Below are positions 16,439-24,768 of a stretch of DNA of 64,000 nucleotides, one piece after another. Source of the DNA: Facklamia hominis CCUG 36813 (lineage in GTDB: Bacteria > Bacillota > Bacilli > Lactobacillales > Aerococcaceae). Positions within the stretch are counted from its first letter, which is position 1. Each line of letters starts with the position of its first letter. The stretch covers positions 1,692,894-1,756,893 of the forward strand of contig NZ_JH932292.1 in the NCBI RefSeq assembly GCF_000301035.1, given 5' to 3'. The notes below the pieces were generated by a model. That model made no database searches. It was given only the letters and a program-made list of their open reading frames with translations, and had not been told where the DNA came from. The position numbers were made by a program, and so were the translations under genes.

Positions 16439-16476
16439 AGGAATTAAGTGGCCTTAGGCAACTTAGTTCCTTTTTA
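16439..16476 (+). terminator. terminator after aldehyde dehydrogenase
   Basis: AGGAATTAAGT pairs with ACTTAGTTCCT (one G-U pair) and is followed by TTTTTATTTT. Confidence 0.8.
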
Positions 16477-16574
16477 TTTTATGTCACAGATGCATTATCA
16501 TCGATCAGCTCAGCTCATATTCTTTATTTATATGGCATATTGATGAGAATAAATGATGAAAAATTAGAAAAAGC

Positions 16575-16603
16575 TTGAAAATATTTATGATAAAGCTTAT
16601 GAT
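16575..16603 (+). promoter_or_regulatory. promoter of the symporter gene
   Basis: TTGAAA at 16575-16580, 17 bases, TATGAT at 16598-16603, then AGGAGATTTG and the ATG at 16654. Confidence 0.7.
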
Positions 16604-16653
16604 AAGATGTAAATTTATTGCCTAAAACATTAAAATTAAATGAGGAGATTTGA

Positions 16654-17991
16654 ATGAAACATAACAAGTTTACATCGACCTGGGGGTTTATACTGACAAC
16701 GGTGGGGTCCGCAGTTGGCATGGCCAATGTATGGGGCTTTCCATACAAGCTTACGGCCAACGGTGGGGGAGCTTTCCTATTGGCTTATTTATTCTTTATC
16801 GTTGTATTTGCCTTTTTTGGCTTATCTGCTGAGTATGCCGTAGGAAGATATTCAGGAACGGGGACCCTCGGTTCTTATGAAAAGGCCTGGTCTCATGTTA
16901 AGCTTTCAAAATTTGGTAAAGTCATTGGAATATTACCGCTTTTAGGGTCAATGTGTATTGCCATAGGCTATGCAGTGATTATTTCCTACGTTTTAAAATC
17001 ACTTTTCCAAAGTTTGACAGGAAGTTTGATGACTGTTGAACCAGAAGCTTGGTTTCAATCATTTTCAGGGGCAAACTTCAGTGTTGTACCCTTTCACTTG
17101 ATTGTCATTGTCATCACCCTATTAACCTGTGTAAAAGGGGCTAGCTCGATCGAAAAGGCTAATAAATTAATGATGCCGCTATTCTTTGTTCTATTTGTGA
17201 TCCTGGCAGCTCGTGTCGCTTTTCTACCCAATGCCTTAGAAGGTTACCAATTTATGTTTAAGCCCGATTGGAAAATGCTGGCGGATCCAAAGGTTTTAGT
17301 GGGAGCTATGGGGCAGGCCTTTTTCTCTCTATCTATTACAGGAAGTGGAATGATTGTTTGTGGAGCCTACTTACACAAAGATGAAGATATCGTAGCAGGC
17401 GCCAAACAAACGGCATTATTTGATACCATTGCAGCCCTGGTTGCGGCCTTGGTGATGATACCGGCACTTTTCTCATATAGTGCAAACCCAGAAGGAGGGC
17501 CAGGACTGCTATTCGTCACCCTGCCTAAAATCCTACAAAATATGTGGGGTGGAAGGGTATTTGCCATTGCCTTGTATCTTGCTGTCCTATTTGGCGGAAT
17601 TTCTTCCTTACAAAATATGTTCGAGGTTGTCTGCGAATCGATTCTTCATAACTTTAAACAGTTAAATCGAAAAACGGTCTTAGTCTTTATCGGCATGATG
17701 GCATTTATACCCGGGATTTTTATGGAGCCGATCGGTGGTGTTGAGGGGGCTATTCTTGGCGGATGGGGTCCTTGGATGGATTTAGTTTCTATTTATATCA
17801 TACCAATGGGAGCTACCCTTGGAGCCTTCACCTGGTTCTGGATCATGGATAAAAATGCCTTATTAGATGAAATCAACACAGGCAGCAAGATAAAATATAC
17901 CAAGACCTGGTACTATCTTGGGAAATACATCTATGTACCGATGGCGGCTATCCTATGCTTTGTCGCACTCTATTATAAAATTGCCTTTTAA
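16654..17991 (+). CDS. sodium-dependent transporter, NSS/SNF family
   Basis: A 445-residue neurotransmitter:sodium symporter family protein (LeuT fold). The N-terminal family signature is plain: TWGFILTTVGSAVGMANVWGFPY, with the unwound first helix that binds sodium and substrate, followed by GGGAFLLAY. Eleven to twelve membrane helices are expected. It imports an amino acid or amine with sodium. It has its own promoter and is followed by a terminator, so it is transcribed alone, although the neighbouring aldehyde dehydrogenase could act on a product derived from the imported amine. Confidence 0.92.
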   Translation: MKHNKFTSTWGFILTTVGSAVGMANVWGFPYKLTANGGGAFLLAYLFFIVVFAFFGLSAEYAVGRYSGTGTLGSYEKAWSHVKLSKFGKVIGILPLLGSMCIAIGYAVIISYVLKSLFQSLTGSLMTVEPEAWFQSFSGANFSVVPFHLIVIVITLLTCVKGASSIEKANKLMMPLFFVLFVILAARVAFLPNALEGYQFMFKPDWKMLADPKVLVGAMGQAFFSLSITGSGMIVCGAYLHKDEDIVAGAKQTALFDTIAALVAALVMIPALFSYSANPEGGPGLLFVTLPKILQNMWGGRVFAIALYLAVLFGGISSLQNMFEVVCESILHNFKQLNRKTVLVFIGMMAFIPGIFMEPIGGVEGAILGGWGPWMDLVSIYIIPMGATLGAFTWFWIMDKNALLDEINTGSKIKYTKTWYYLGKYIYVPMAAILCFVALYYKIAF

Positions 17992-17997
17992 TCGCTT

Positions 17998-18040
17998 GAG
18001 TTCTCTAGATGCAGCAACTTCTGGAGAACTCCTTTTTATT
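17998..18040 (+). terminator. terminator after the symporter
   Basis: GAGTTCTCTAG pairs with CTGGAGAACTC (one G-U pair) and is followed by CTTTTTATTTT. Confidence 0.8.
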
Positions 18041-18064
18041 TTAGGAGAGAAAAGAGCTAGAATT

Positions 18065-18073
18065 TGGTAAAAT
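18065..18073 (+). promoter_or_regulatory. extended -10 promoter (TGGTAAAAT)
   Basis: TGGTAAAAT is an extended -10 box 25 bases before the nucleotidyltransferase start. AGGAGAGA lies 12 bases before TTTGG; the same arrangement with the same spacing occurs at 25551-25581. Confidence 0.55.
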
Positions 18074-18098
18074 AAAGAAAAGGCTTAGGGGGGGACAA

Positions 18099-18869
18099 AT
18101 GATGATCCAAGATGATATGAATTTATTGATTTTAAATAAATTAAAGGAAATTGAGAAGGACTATGATATAACGGTCTTATGGGCGGTAGAATCTGGGAGT
18201 CGAGCTTGGGGATTTGAGTCCAAGGATAGTGACTATGATGTTCGATTTATATATAAAAGAAAGATGTATGATTATTTGAAGTTGGAGCAGACGAGAGACG
18301 TTTTAGAAATTCAAATCGATGATACTTTGGATATTGTGGGTTGGGATCTGGATAAGGTGTTGAAATTACTGTATCGATCGAATCCTTCTTTGTTAGAGTG
18401 GCTAAATTCTCCAATAATATACTTAGAATCTGACTTCGATTATCGGATTAAAGAGCTCGTTGCTAGTTATTATCAAGAAGATAGGTTGTTATATCACTAT
18501 TTAAACATGTGTAAATCAACCATAAAAAAATATTTTCAATCTGAAAAAGTCCTTGCCAAGAAATATTTTTATGCAATTAGACCAATATTAGCCTGTTTAT
18601 GGATTATGGATAATCATCAAACCCCACCGGTATTATTTAAGACATTATGTGACTCTGTTTTACCCAGTGAATTGTTGCCGTCAATCAACAAACTCCTGAT
18701 GATTAAGAGAACTAAAGATGAATCCTATGCCATCAATCATATAAAGGTTGTTGATTCATTTTTAGAGGGGAAAATTAAGGAAGTAGAACGATACCTATCG
18801 ATATCAGAGTTTACAAACGATTTAGATTGGAATTTGTTAAATACTTTTTTTATCAATGAAGTTATGTAA
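18099..18869 (+). CDS. nucleotidyltransferase-fold protein, RlaP-like (DNA polymerase beta superfamily)
   Basis: A 256-residue protein with the minimal nucleotidyltransferase signature: ESGSRAWGFESKDSDYDVRFIY at about residues 31-52, i.e. the G-S motif followed by the D-x-D metal-binding pair, and a later Asp in IDIVGWDL-type context (TLDIVGWDL). The arrangement S-R-A-W-G-F with LLEWL further on is that of the RlaP family, linked in some bacteria to RNA repair. No ligase or RtcB gene is nearby. The ATG follows a G-rich ribosome site. The substrate is unknown. Confidence 0.8.
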   Translation: MMIQDDMNLLILNKLKEIEKDYDITVLWAVESGSRAWGFESKDSDYDVRFIYKRKMYDYLKLEQTRDVLEIQIDDTLDIVGWDLDKVLKLLYRSNPSLLEWLNSPIIYLESDFDYRIKELVASYYQEDRLLYHYLNMCKSTIKKYFQSEKVLAKKYFYAIRPILACLWIMDNHQTPPVLFKTLCDSVLPSELLPSINKLLMIKRTKDESYAINHIKVVDSFLEGKIKEVERYLSISEFTNDLDWNLLNTFFINEVM

Positions 18870-19014
18870 GTCTGTTGTTGATCTCAAAGAAATGATTTTA
18901 TAGATGTATAAGTTGTGATATGGAAAATGAATAATTATTCAAAGACCCTTTCTTGTGAAAAGCAATTTAATACAATTGAAACGTTATAAAAATATTCTTT
19001 ATGGGAACGAAGTT

Positions 19015-19023
19015 TGGTAAAAT
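19015..19023 (+). promoter_or_regulatory. extended -10 promoter (TGGTAAAAT)
   Basis: TGGTAAAAT 30 bases before the gene at 19053, identical to the box at 18065-18073. No good -35 box is seen. Confidence 0.5.
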
Positions 19024-19052
19024 AGATAAAAAATAAGGGTAGGAGATAAATT

Positions 19053-19514
19053 ATGGATAGAGAAAAAGTCAAACAATTATTTGATCAATACACCCAAAAG
19101 CTTCGCATTGTACCCGAATGGGACATTAGACTGGAATTTATTGAAGACCCAGATTGGCATAAGACCGGTGATTTCAAAATAGATCCGACCGATAAAAAGG
19201 CTATCCTTATGCTGAATGCGGCCAATCCCAAAGATGAAAATATCGAAGAAACAATCGTTCACGAACTGATGCATATCAAGATGTACCCACTGGACCAAGT
19301 TTGTGAGAGCTTGATTATCAATCTGTTTGAAGAAGATAGCAAAGAACAGAGCTTCGCCTATCAGGAATTTTTTACGGCCTTAGAAGTGACCGTCGAAGAG
19401 CTCGCCAAGTGCTTTTTATATGAGTTTGGCGAGAACAAAGAATTATCCTTTGGCAGAATGAAAAAGATCAAGTCGTTCAATGAACTATATGATGGCTTAA
19501 GAAAAATCGATTAA
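19053..19514 (+). CDS. small HExxH putative metalloprotein
   Basis: A 153-residue protein. Residues about 68-76 read TIVHELMHIKM, an HExxH zinc-binding motif, and the sequence before it (DWHKTGDFKIDPTDKKAILMLN) resembles minimal metallopeptidase-like or SprT-like domains in which a beta sheet precedes the zinc helix. A third ligand is not obvious; Glu residues follow in the next helix. No signal peptide, so cytoplasmic. Probable single-gene transcript between an extended -10 promoter and a bidirectional terminator. The function is not known. Confidence 0.65.
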   Translation: MDREKVKQLFDQYTQKLRIVPEWDIRLEFIEDPDWHKTGDFKIDPTDKKAILMLNAANPKDENIEETIVHELMHIKMYPLDQVCESLIINLFEEDSKEQSFAYQEFFTALEVTVEELAKCFLYEFGENKELSFGRMKKIKSFNELYDGLRKID

Positions 19515-19621
19515 TAATAGGGAATCGGATTATTAGAAAGAGAAATTTTTCGATTAGCCTCAGTCTTTTTAGGTAAGGTCGTCTTATCGTAAAAGTTGCA
19601 TTATCTTTTGATGGAATTGTT

Positions 19622-19673
19622 AAAAATAGCTTGCTGTCTTCCTGATAGGGTAAAGACAACAAGCTATTTTTGC
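19622..19673. terminator. bidirectional terminator between convergent genes
   Basis: AAAAATAGCTTG and CAAGCTATTTTT form a long stem with an inner TGTCTT/AAGACA stem; A and T runs on both sides serve both strands. Confidence 0.85.
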
Positions 19674-19687
19674 TTAGTGTATTTCGC

Positions 19688-20392
19688 TTAGTGACTTTCG
19701 TAGTTTAAGAATTTGTTAGAGAGGTATAAGGATAGGGCCACTTCGCCGATAGCAAAAAAAGCTAAGAGTCCCAGATCTTGGACATTGATAAATCGGAAGT
19801 TATTCGATTCAATGGCCAAAAAACTAATTCCAATGATCTTGAGTGATTTATAGGCGGTTGCGAATCCTAGAATGGTAAATAGGCTAGATAGAAGGACGAT
19901 TATCCCAAAGGACTTTGTCTTAATCGCAAGAGCCTCGAAAATCCCGATAATTGGAAGTGCTAAAAGAATGCTAAGGAATATATAGTAAATGAACAGACTG
20001 AAATTAGTCGGTGAAAAACCAGCGATAAATCTTCCAGCGAGATAAAATAAGCCCAAAAAATAAAATTGACAAAGACTTATGATGATAAAAGCTAAAACCA
20101 GCTTGGCTAAGATAAAGGCTATATTCTTTCTAGGACTTAAGCGGATAAATTTCAGTCCGGCTTTATGTTCGACAGCCCACAGACTTGCGATGACGATAGC
20201 AATGAGCGGGATGTAGAAGAAAGAAAAGTAAAATAAACTCACTTGTGTCCACAGACTCTGCCATTGATGACTGAGTGTTTCTTTATTACCCAGGTAGTTA
20301 ATAAGCCCAAAGGCATTCGCTAAGAGGGGAATAATCAGACTTACGAGTAAAATATTGAAAAACTTTATCTTTTTAAATTCTATTTTTAACAT
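19688..20392 (-). CDS. ABC-2 type permease (lantibiotic-immunity-like)
   Basis: A 234-residue membrane protein with about six hydrophobic helices, of the ABC-2/LanE-LanG type. It opens with MLKIEFKKIKFFNILLVSLIIPLLA. The start was chosen at the ATG after AGGAGA on the minus strand. It is the last gene of an ATPase-permease-permease run of the same design as LanFEG lantibiotic protection exporters, which expel peptides from the membrane. Low similarity between such permeases makes E and G hard to tell apart. Confidence 0.8.
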   Translation of the reverse strand: MLKIEFKKIKFFNILLVSLIIPLLANAFGLINYLGNKETLSHQWQSLWTQVSLFYFSFFYIPLIAIVIASLWAVEHKAGLKFIRLSPRKNIAFILAKLVLAFIIISLCQFYFLGLFYLAGRFIAGFSPTNFSLFIYYIFLSILLALPIIGIFEALAIKTKSFGIIVLLSSLFTILGFATAYKSLKIIGISFLAIESNNFRFINVQDLGLLAFFAIGEVALSLYLSNKFLNYESH

Positions 20393-20400
20393 AATTTCTC

Positions 20401-21153
20401 CTAGTCTTTCCATAAGTGATAAGATTTCATATTCTTTAAATAAACAATCGAAAGGATCAAGAGGGTCAGGGCAATGATCCCTGTATAGTAATTGATGGGG
20501 TTAAGAACTTGAATAAATTCATCGCCCTTTCTGCTATAAGAAATAGTCAGCAGGCTGGACGCCCAAGCAAAGGGATTGATAAAGGCAAGAACTCTTGATG
20601 TGAGCATGGTGATGACGCCTGTCAGTCCTCCGATGATGGCAATAAAGGATAAGCTATAAACTTTTTTGCTCTTCATCTCGATGATCATAAAGAGTCCTAA
20701 GAAAAACAAATTGATCAGTAGAGCAGATAGGTTTACGACACAAAATCTTAAGATCATTGGCTGATTCATTGTAAAGTGATCGGACCTGCTGGCTAACATT
20801 AGGAAGACAAGGGCTTCGATCACTTGCAATAAGACTAGGCGCATTGATAAATACTTAAATTTATCCAGCAAAATAGTATTGACTTTTTCTCCAAGGATCA
20901 TTTGCATCTGCCACATCTTATTTTTTTCTTCAATTTCAATGACTTTTTTGACCAGAGAGGAGATGAGTATGGGATTGGAGATTAGGGCGATAAATAAATA
21001 GGTGTCTAGAACGTAGGCGAGTGGATACTGGCTTTTTGAAAAAGACGGGGAATGGCTAACCCCTGTTACCATGATTGTTTGAGCGATAAATACGATAAGG
21101 ATTAAAAAATGGATACCGAGTCTTTTATATTTTTTCCTTTCTAAATGCTTCAT
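20401..21153 (-). CDS. ABC-2 type permease (lantibiotic-immunity-like)
   Basis: A 250-residue protein with six predicted membrane helices; MKHLERKKYKRLGIHFLILIVFIA is the first helix with its basic cytoplasmic flank. The start is the ATG two bases after the ATPase stop (TAATATG), so translation is coupled to the ATPase. Together with the next permease it would form the membrane half of a heteromeric exporter. A self-protection or stress role against membrane-active peptides is inferred from organisation. Confidence 0.8.
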   Translation of the reverse strand: MKHLERKKYKRLGIHFLILIVFIAQTIMVTGVSHSPSFSKSQYPLAYVLDTYLFIALISNPILISSLVKKVIEIEEKNKMWQMQMILGEKVNTILLDKFKYLSMRLVLLQVIEALVFLMLASRSDHFTMNQPMILRFCVVNLSALLINLFFLGLFMIIEMKSKKVYSLSFIAIIGGLTGVITMLTSRVLAFINPFAWASSLLTISYSRKGDEFIQVLNPINYYTGIIALTLLILSIVYLKNMKSYHLWKD

Positions 21154-21154
21154 A

Positions 21155-22048
21155 TTAGCGCCTGCTTTCTTCAATAAAAAGCTTTTCCAGGCTTTCTTTT
21201 TCTTCTTCGATCCGATAGATATCAACTTTGCCACTTAAAAAATTGACTATCGTCGCAATATCTTGGTTAGAAAGCTTCCCTAAAATGATCTTTTTCCCTT
21301 GGAGTCGATCTTCTGAAAGATCTAACAGACTGAGTGCCTTTTGGTTATCAGAGGTTTGCAGGGATAGATAGGGCGGATGGAGTCTTCGATAGTTTTCCAG
21401 ACTGCCATTGTAGGCTAATTTTCCTTCTTTAAGGATGCCAATATGACTGGCGATTTTTTCAATTTCATCAAGAATATGGGAAGAGATTAAGATACTGGTC
21501 GAGGTATTTTTGACAATATCCCTAAATAAATGCCTCATCTCTTCGATCCCTTGAGGATCTAGGCCATTGATAGGTTCATCGAGAATCAATAGTCTGGGCT
21601 GGCCGATTAATGCCATGGCGATACCAAGACGTTGCTTCATTCCTAATGAATAATCTCTGGCCTTCTTTTTATCGACGTGTTTAAGTCCGACAAGGTCTAA
21701 GATTTTTGAGATTTCCTCTTTCTTGATCCCTTTTAGCTGGCAAATGATTTCCAGATTTTCATAGCCGGTTAGGTGATCATAAAAAGAAGGGCTCTCAATG
21801 AGTGCACCCAGGTGCTGGTTGAATTGTTTTTGCTGGTTGGCGTTTACTTCTTTTCCAAAAATGCGGATCTGCCCGTCATCTTTTTTGACCAGTCCCAATA
21901 TCAGCTTCATAAGAGTGGTCTTGCCAGCACCATTCTTGCCGATTAGACCATAGATAGCTCCTTCTTCAATGACTAAATGGTCAATATCCAAGACCGGTTT
22001 ATGGTTATAAGATTTTTTTAAATGATTTATTTCGAGTAGTTTTTGCAT
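21155..22048 (-). CDS. ABC transporter ATP-binding protein (LanF/BcrA-like)
   Basis: A 297-residue ATPase: Walker A GKNGAGKTT at about 38-46, signature YSLGMKQRLG, Walker B RLLILDEPINGLDP and an H-loop SSHIL. SLGMKQR in place of LSGGQ is typical of the BcrA/LanF group, which confer bacitracin or lantibiotic protection. The chosen ATG lies 7 bases after AGGAGG; an in-frame ATG two codons earlier is too close. It is divergent from a two-component system, separated by 128 bases. Confidence 0.9.
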   Translation of the reverse strand: MQKLLEINHLKKSYNHKPVLDIDHLVIEEGAIYGLIGKNGAGKTTLMKLILGLVKKDDGQIRIFGKEVNANQQKQFNQHLGALIESPSFYDHLTGYENLEIICQLKGIKKEEISKILDLVGLKHVDKKKARDYSLGMKQRLGIAMALIGQPRLLILDEPINGLDPQGIEEMRHLFRDIVKNTSTSILISSHILDEIEKIASHIGILKEGKLAYNGSLENYRRLHPPYLSLQTSDNQKALSLLDLSEDRLQGKKIILGKLSNQDIATIVNFLSGKVDIYRIEEEKESLEKLFIEESRR

Positions 22049-22176
22049 AATCATTCCTCCTAGAAACAGGATATCAAGCCTGGATAAAAATAATATTTAA
22101 GCAAGATCACTTTTACCTCACAAAGGGCTATATCGAGATATGCTAGTGTATAATAGGGAAAAAGGGGGTGGCTTAG

Positions 22177-22875
22177 ATGGACTTGAGCAAAAATGTGAGT
22201 ATCTTAGTGGTGGATGATGAAAAAACGCTATTAGAGAATCTCTATCATTTCCTAAAGAATAAGGGCTATAACAAGGTCTATACCGCTAAAAATTTGCAGG
22301 AATCACGCTTTAAATTAGCCAACCATCCCATTGACCTCATTGTCTTAGACTTAATGTTACCGGATGGGAGTGGTTTTGATTTATTAAAGGAAGTGAGACA
22401 GACTTCCAATATAGCAGTCATTATTCTATCGGCGCTAGATGGCTTAGATGACCGCAGAGAAGGCTTTGAAAATCAGGCGGATGACTATCTCGTCAAGCCC
22501 TTCTTTCCAGACGAACTGCTTTGGCGTATTGAGGCCGTCTTGCGAAGAAGTAAGCATCTTAAATCGCAAGAAAAGATTGATTTAGGGAATGTGATTTTTG
22601 ATAAGTCCAAGGGCATCCTTGAAAAAAACGGTAAAGAGATCCCCTTAACGGCCACCCAATTTAAGATTCTCGACTACCTATCTGACAATATCAATCGGAT
22701 CGTATCGATTGATCGGATGTTAGAGCATATCTGGAAAGATTCTTTTGGTTATGAGAATACCTTGATCACTCATATCTATCGGTTACGTGAGAAGCTTGAA
22801 GATAATCCACGAGATCCCCAAATATTAATCACGATAAAGGGACTGGGTTATAAGTTGGTTAAAGAGGAAAAATGA
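22177..22875 (+). CDS. response regulator, OmpR family
   Basis: A 232-residue regulator: receiver domain with VDDE at about 12-15, phosphoacceptor Asp58 in IVLDLMLPDG, Lys in DYLVKPFFP, and a C-terminal winged helix ending in TIKGLGYKLV. It overlaps the kinase gene by 4 bases and probably controls the divergent exporter genes 21155-22048 onwards. A TATAAT box at 22149-22154 lies just before its ATG. Regulators of this architecture control lantibiotic immunity and cell-envelope stress genes. Confidence 0.9.
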   Translation: MDLSKNVSILVVDDEKTLLENLYHFLKNKGYNKVYTAKNLQESRFKLANHPIDLIVLDLMLPDGSGFDLLKEVRQTSNIAVIILSALDGLDDRREGFENQADDYLVKPFFPDELLWRIEAVLRRSKHLKSQEKIDLGNVIFDKSKGILEKNGKEIPLTATQFKILDYLSDNINRIVSIDRMLEHIWKDSFGYENTLITHIYRLREKLEDNPRDPQILITIKGLGYKLVKEEK

Positions 22876-24176
22876 TGTTTAATTATATTTTAAAAAGATT
22901 CAAAAAAATCGTCATTCGAATATTACTCTTAATATTTTTCTTGATCGTGTTATTGATGGTCTTTCTTTATCTTAATTTTCGCTTAAACCATCAATACCCC
23001 AATCCGAATGAGGTTTTTACCTATGTCGAAAATAATAAAAGCACAAGCTATCTCAATGAAAAAAACAAAGCCTTCTTACAGGAAAAGGATATTTGGGCCA
23101 TAAGACTGGATAAGGAGGGTAAGCTTACCGAAAGTTTTCATAAGCCGCCAGAAGTTAAAAACACTTTTGATCTAACGGATGTGGCAAGATTCACTCGTTT
23201 TTATCTAGCGGATTATCCCGTATTTACCTATGTGGTTGGCGATGGATTGCTCGTATTTGCCTATCCGAAAGGGTCCTTGGATAAGCTGCCTTCTAATTAC
23301 TATAATCTTAAAAATCTGATTTTTAACCTTGAGCTGGTTCTCTTATGCTTGGTCTTATTTTTGTTCTTTGTCTATTTGATTTACCGGATTGATATTAATA
23401 CGATCTTTAAAAATATTTTGCCCTTCCAAAGAGCGATTGATAATCTCTATGAAGAAGACTATGAAAAGCTCGATGAATTTGGCGAATTAAAAGATCTCGC
23501 TGTGAGTATCAATAGGGCTAATGAAAAATACTACCAATTAAAAGCCGCTCAAGGCAAGTGGATCCGGGGCGTGAGTCATGATGTGAGGACCCCTTTAGCT
23601 AATATTTCCTGGGAATTGAGTAAAGAGGGTCAAGACACGCTTGATATTGACAAGATACAAGACCAAGTCTTAAAAATATCAAGGATCTTAGAGGGACTGA
23701 ATCTCACCTTATCGCTTTCTAATATTGATAAAGATAGTTTTGGATCAGAAAGTCCTATAAAGGTCATCCGAAAACTGATTGTCGATAAGCTCAATGATAA
23801 TTCGGATCGAGAGATAGTGTTTGAGAATCTGGTCCAAAATCAAAACCTCCAGCTTAAAATGAATCCGGACTTATTCTATAGAATGTTAGAGAATATTTTG
23901 GAGAATGCATTGATTTATACCAAGGGCCAAATCAGAGTGAGTGTTTCAGATGCAAAGGGTCAGCTGCGAATAAGCCTATCCGATGAAGGGGAGGGTCTAT
24001 CTGAATCGTTGATAAAAAAAGTGAATCAGGAAGATTTAACGAATATTACCAGGCATGGTTTGGGAATTTTTATTTCTAAACAAATCGCCGAATTGCATGA
24101 CGGTCGCTTTATACTAAACAACAAGAGCCCTGGTCTGGAGGTGCTATTTATCTTTGACCTTCTAGATGAACGTTGA
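22872..24176 (+). CDS. sensor histidine kinase with extracellular domain
   Basis: A 434-residue kinase. A first membrane helix (about 11-33) and a second (about 146-170) bracket an extracellular region of some 110 residues. A HAMP-like linker follows (FQRAIDNLYEEDYEKLDEFGELKDL). The H box is GVSHDVRTPL with His236; N, G1 (DEGEGL) and G2 (GLGIFIS) boxes follow. SHDVRTPL and the extracellular sensor resemble kinases that sense lantibiotics, unlike the BceS-type kinase at 7658. The ligand is unknown. Confidence 0.9.
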   Translation: MMFNYILKRFKKIVIRILLLIFFLIVLLMVFLYLNFRLNHQYPNPNEVFTYVENNKSTSYLNEKNKAFLQEKDIWAIRLDKEGKLTESFHKPPEVKNTFDLTDVARFTRFYLADYPVFTYVVGDGLLVFAYPKGSLDKLPSNYYNLKNLIFNLELVLLCLVLFLFFVYLIYRIDINTIFKNILPFQRAIDNLYEEDYEKLDEFGELKDLAVSINRANEKYYQLKAAQGKWIRGVSHDVRTPLANISWELSKEGQDTLDIDKIQDQVLKISRILEGLNLTLSLSNIDKDSFGSESPIKVIRKLIVDKLNDNSDREIVFENLVQNQNLQLKMNPDLFYRMLENILENALIYTKGQIRVSVSDAKGQLRISLSDEGEGLSESLIKKVNQEDLTNITRHGLGIFISKQIAELHDGRFILNNKSPGLEVLFIFDLLDER

Positions 24177-24218
24177 TGGCTTTGTATCCATAAGCGATCA
24201 ACGAACTAATATAATTAA

Positions 24219-24283
24219 GCAAAAGCCTTGATACAACACTTTTACTGGGAAGTTGGGTGTGGATATCAAGGCTTTTTGTTTGG
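24219..24283 (+). terminator. terminator of the two-component genes
   Basis: AAAAGCCTTGATA pairs with TATCAAGGCTTTT, with a further inner CAACAC/GTGTGG stem, and is followed by a T-rich run. Confidence 0.85.
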
Positions 24284-24370
24284 AGTCAGAAATAGGGGTG
24301 ATTTTTTCTTTACAATGAACGAGTTGTTGGATTGAAGGAAAAATTCAAATTAATACGCTATACCTACTAC

Positions 24371-24399
24371 TTGACACGTACTACGCATAGCGATATAAT
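24371..24399 (+). promoter_or_regulatory. consensus promoter of the PadR pair, with flanking dyad
   Basis: TTGACA at 24371-24376, 17 bases, TATAAT at 24394-24399: a perfect promoter. CGCTAT at about 24357-24362 and ATAGCG at 24388-24393 form an inverted repeat spanning the -35 box and reaching the -10 box, a likely PadR operator. Confidence 0.85.
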
Positions 24400-24430
24400 T
24401 TGGATAAATTAGTTGAATGGAGGCGAGGGA

Positions 24431-24766
24431 ATGATGGCGGATGATCATTTAGAAAAAGAACTTCCTTTGACGGAAACGCATTTTTTGGTGATGTTAACGA
24501 TGGTTCAACCGAATCATGGTTATAACGTGATGCAGGAAGTGGAGGCAATGACACAAGGGCGCATTGTTTTTGGCCCTGGGACACTTTATGGGGCCATTAA
24601 TAACCTCAGCAAAAAGGGGTGGATTGAAATGGTTGAACAGGATTCGTTCAATCGACGAAAAATTTATCAAACAACACCTATTGGTCGAAAGTTACTTGAT
24701 CTGGAATTAGATCGAATGAGTCGATTAATTGCAGCCAGTCAAAATTATTTAGAGAAAGGAGAATAA
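24431..24766 (+). CDS. PadR-family transcriptional regulator
   Basis: A 111-residue PadR-type winged helix: PLTETHFLVMLTMVQPNHGY at about 10-29, then GPGTLYGAINNLSKKGWIE, the recognition helix and wing of the family, and a C-terminal dimerisation helix. It is coupled to a DUF2812 membrane protein two bases downstream, a common pairing in Firmicutes in which PadR represses its own operon. The ATG follows GGAGGCGAGGG; ATG at 24434 is an equal alternative. Confidence 0.92.
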   Translation: MMADDHLEKELPLTETHFLVMLTMVQPNHGYNVMQEVEAMTQGRIVFGPGTLYGAINNLSKKGWIEMVEQDSFNRRKIYQTTPIGRKLLDLELDRMSRLIAASQNYLEKGE

Positions 24767-24768
24767 TC

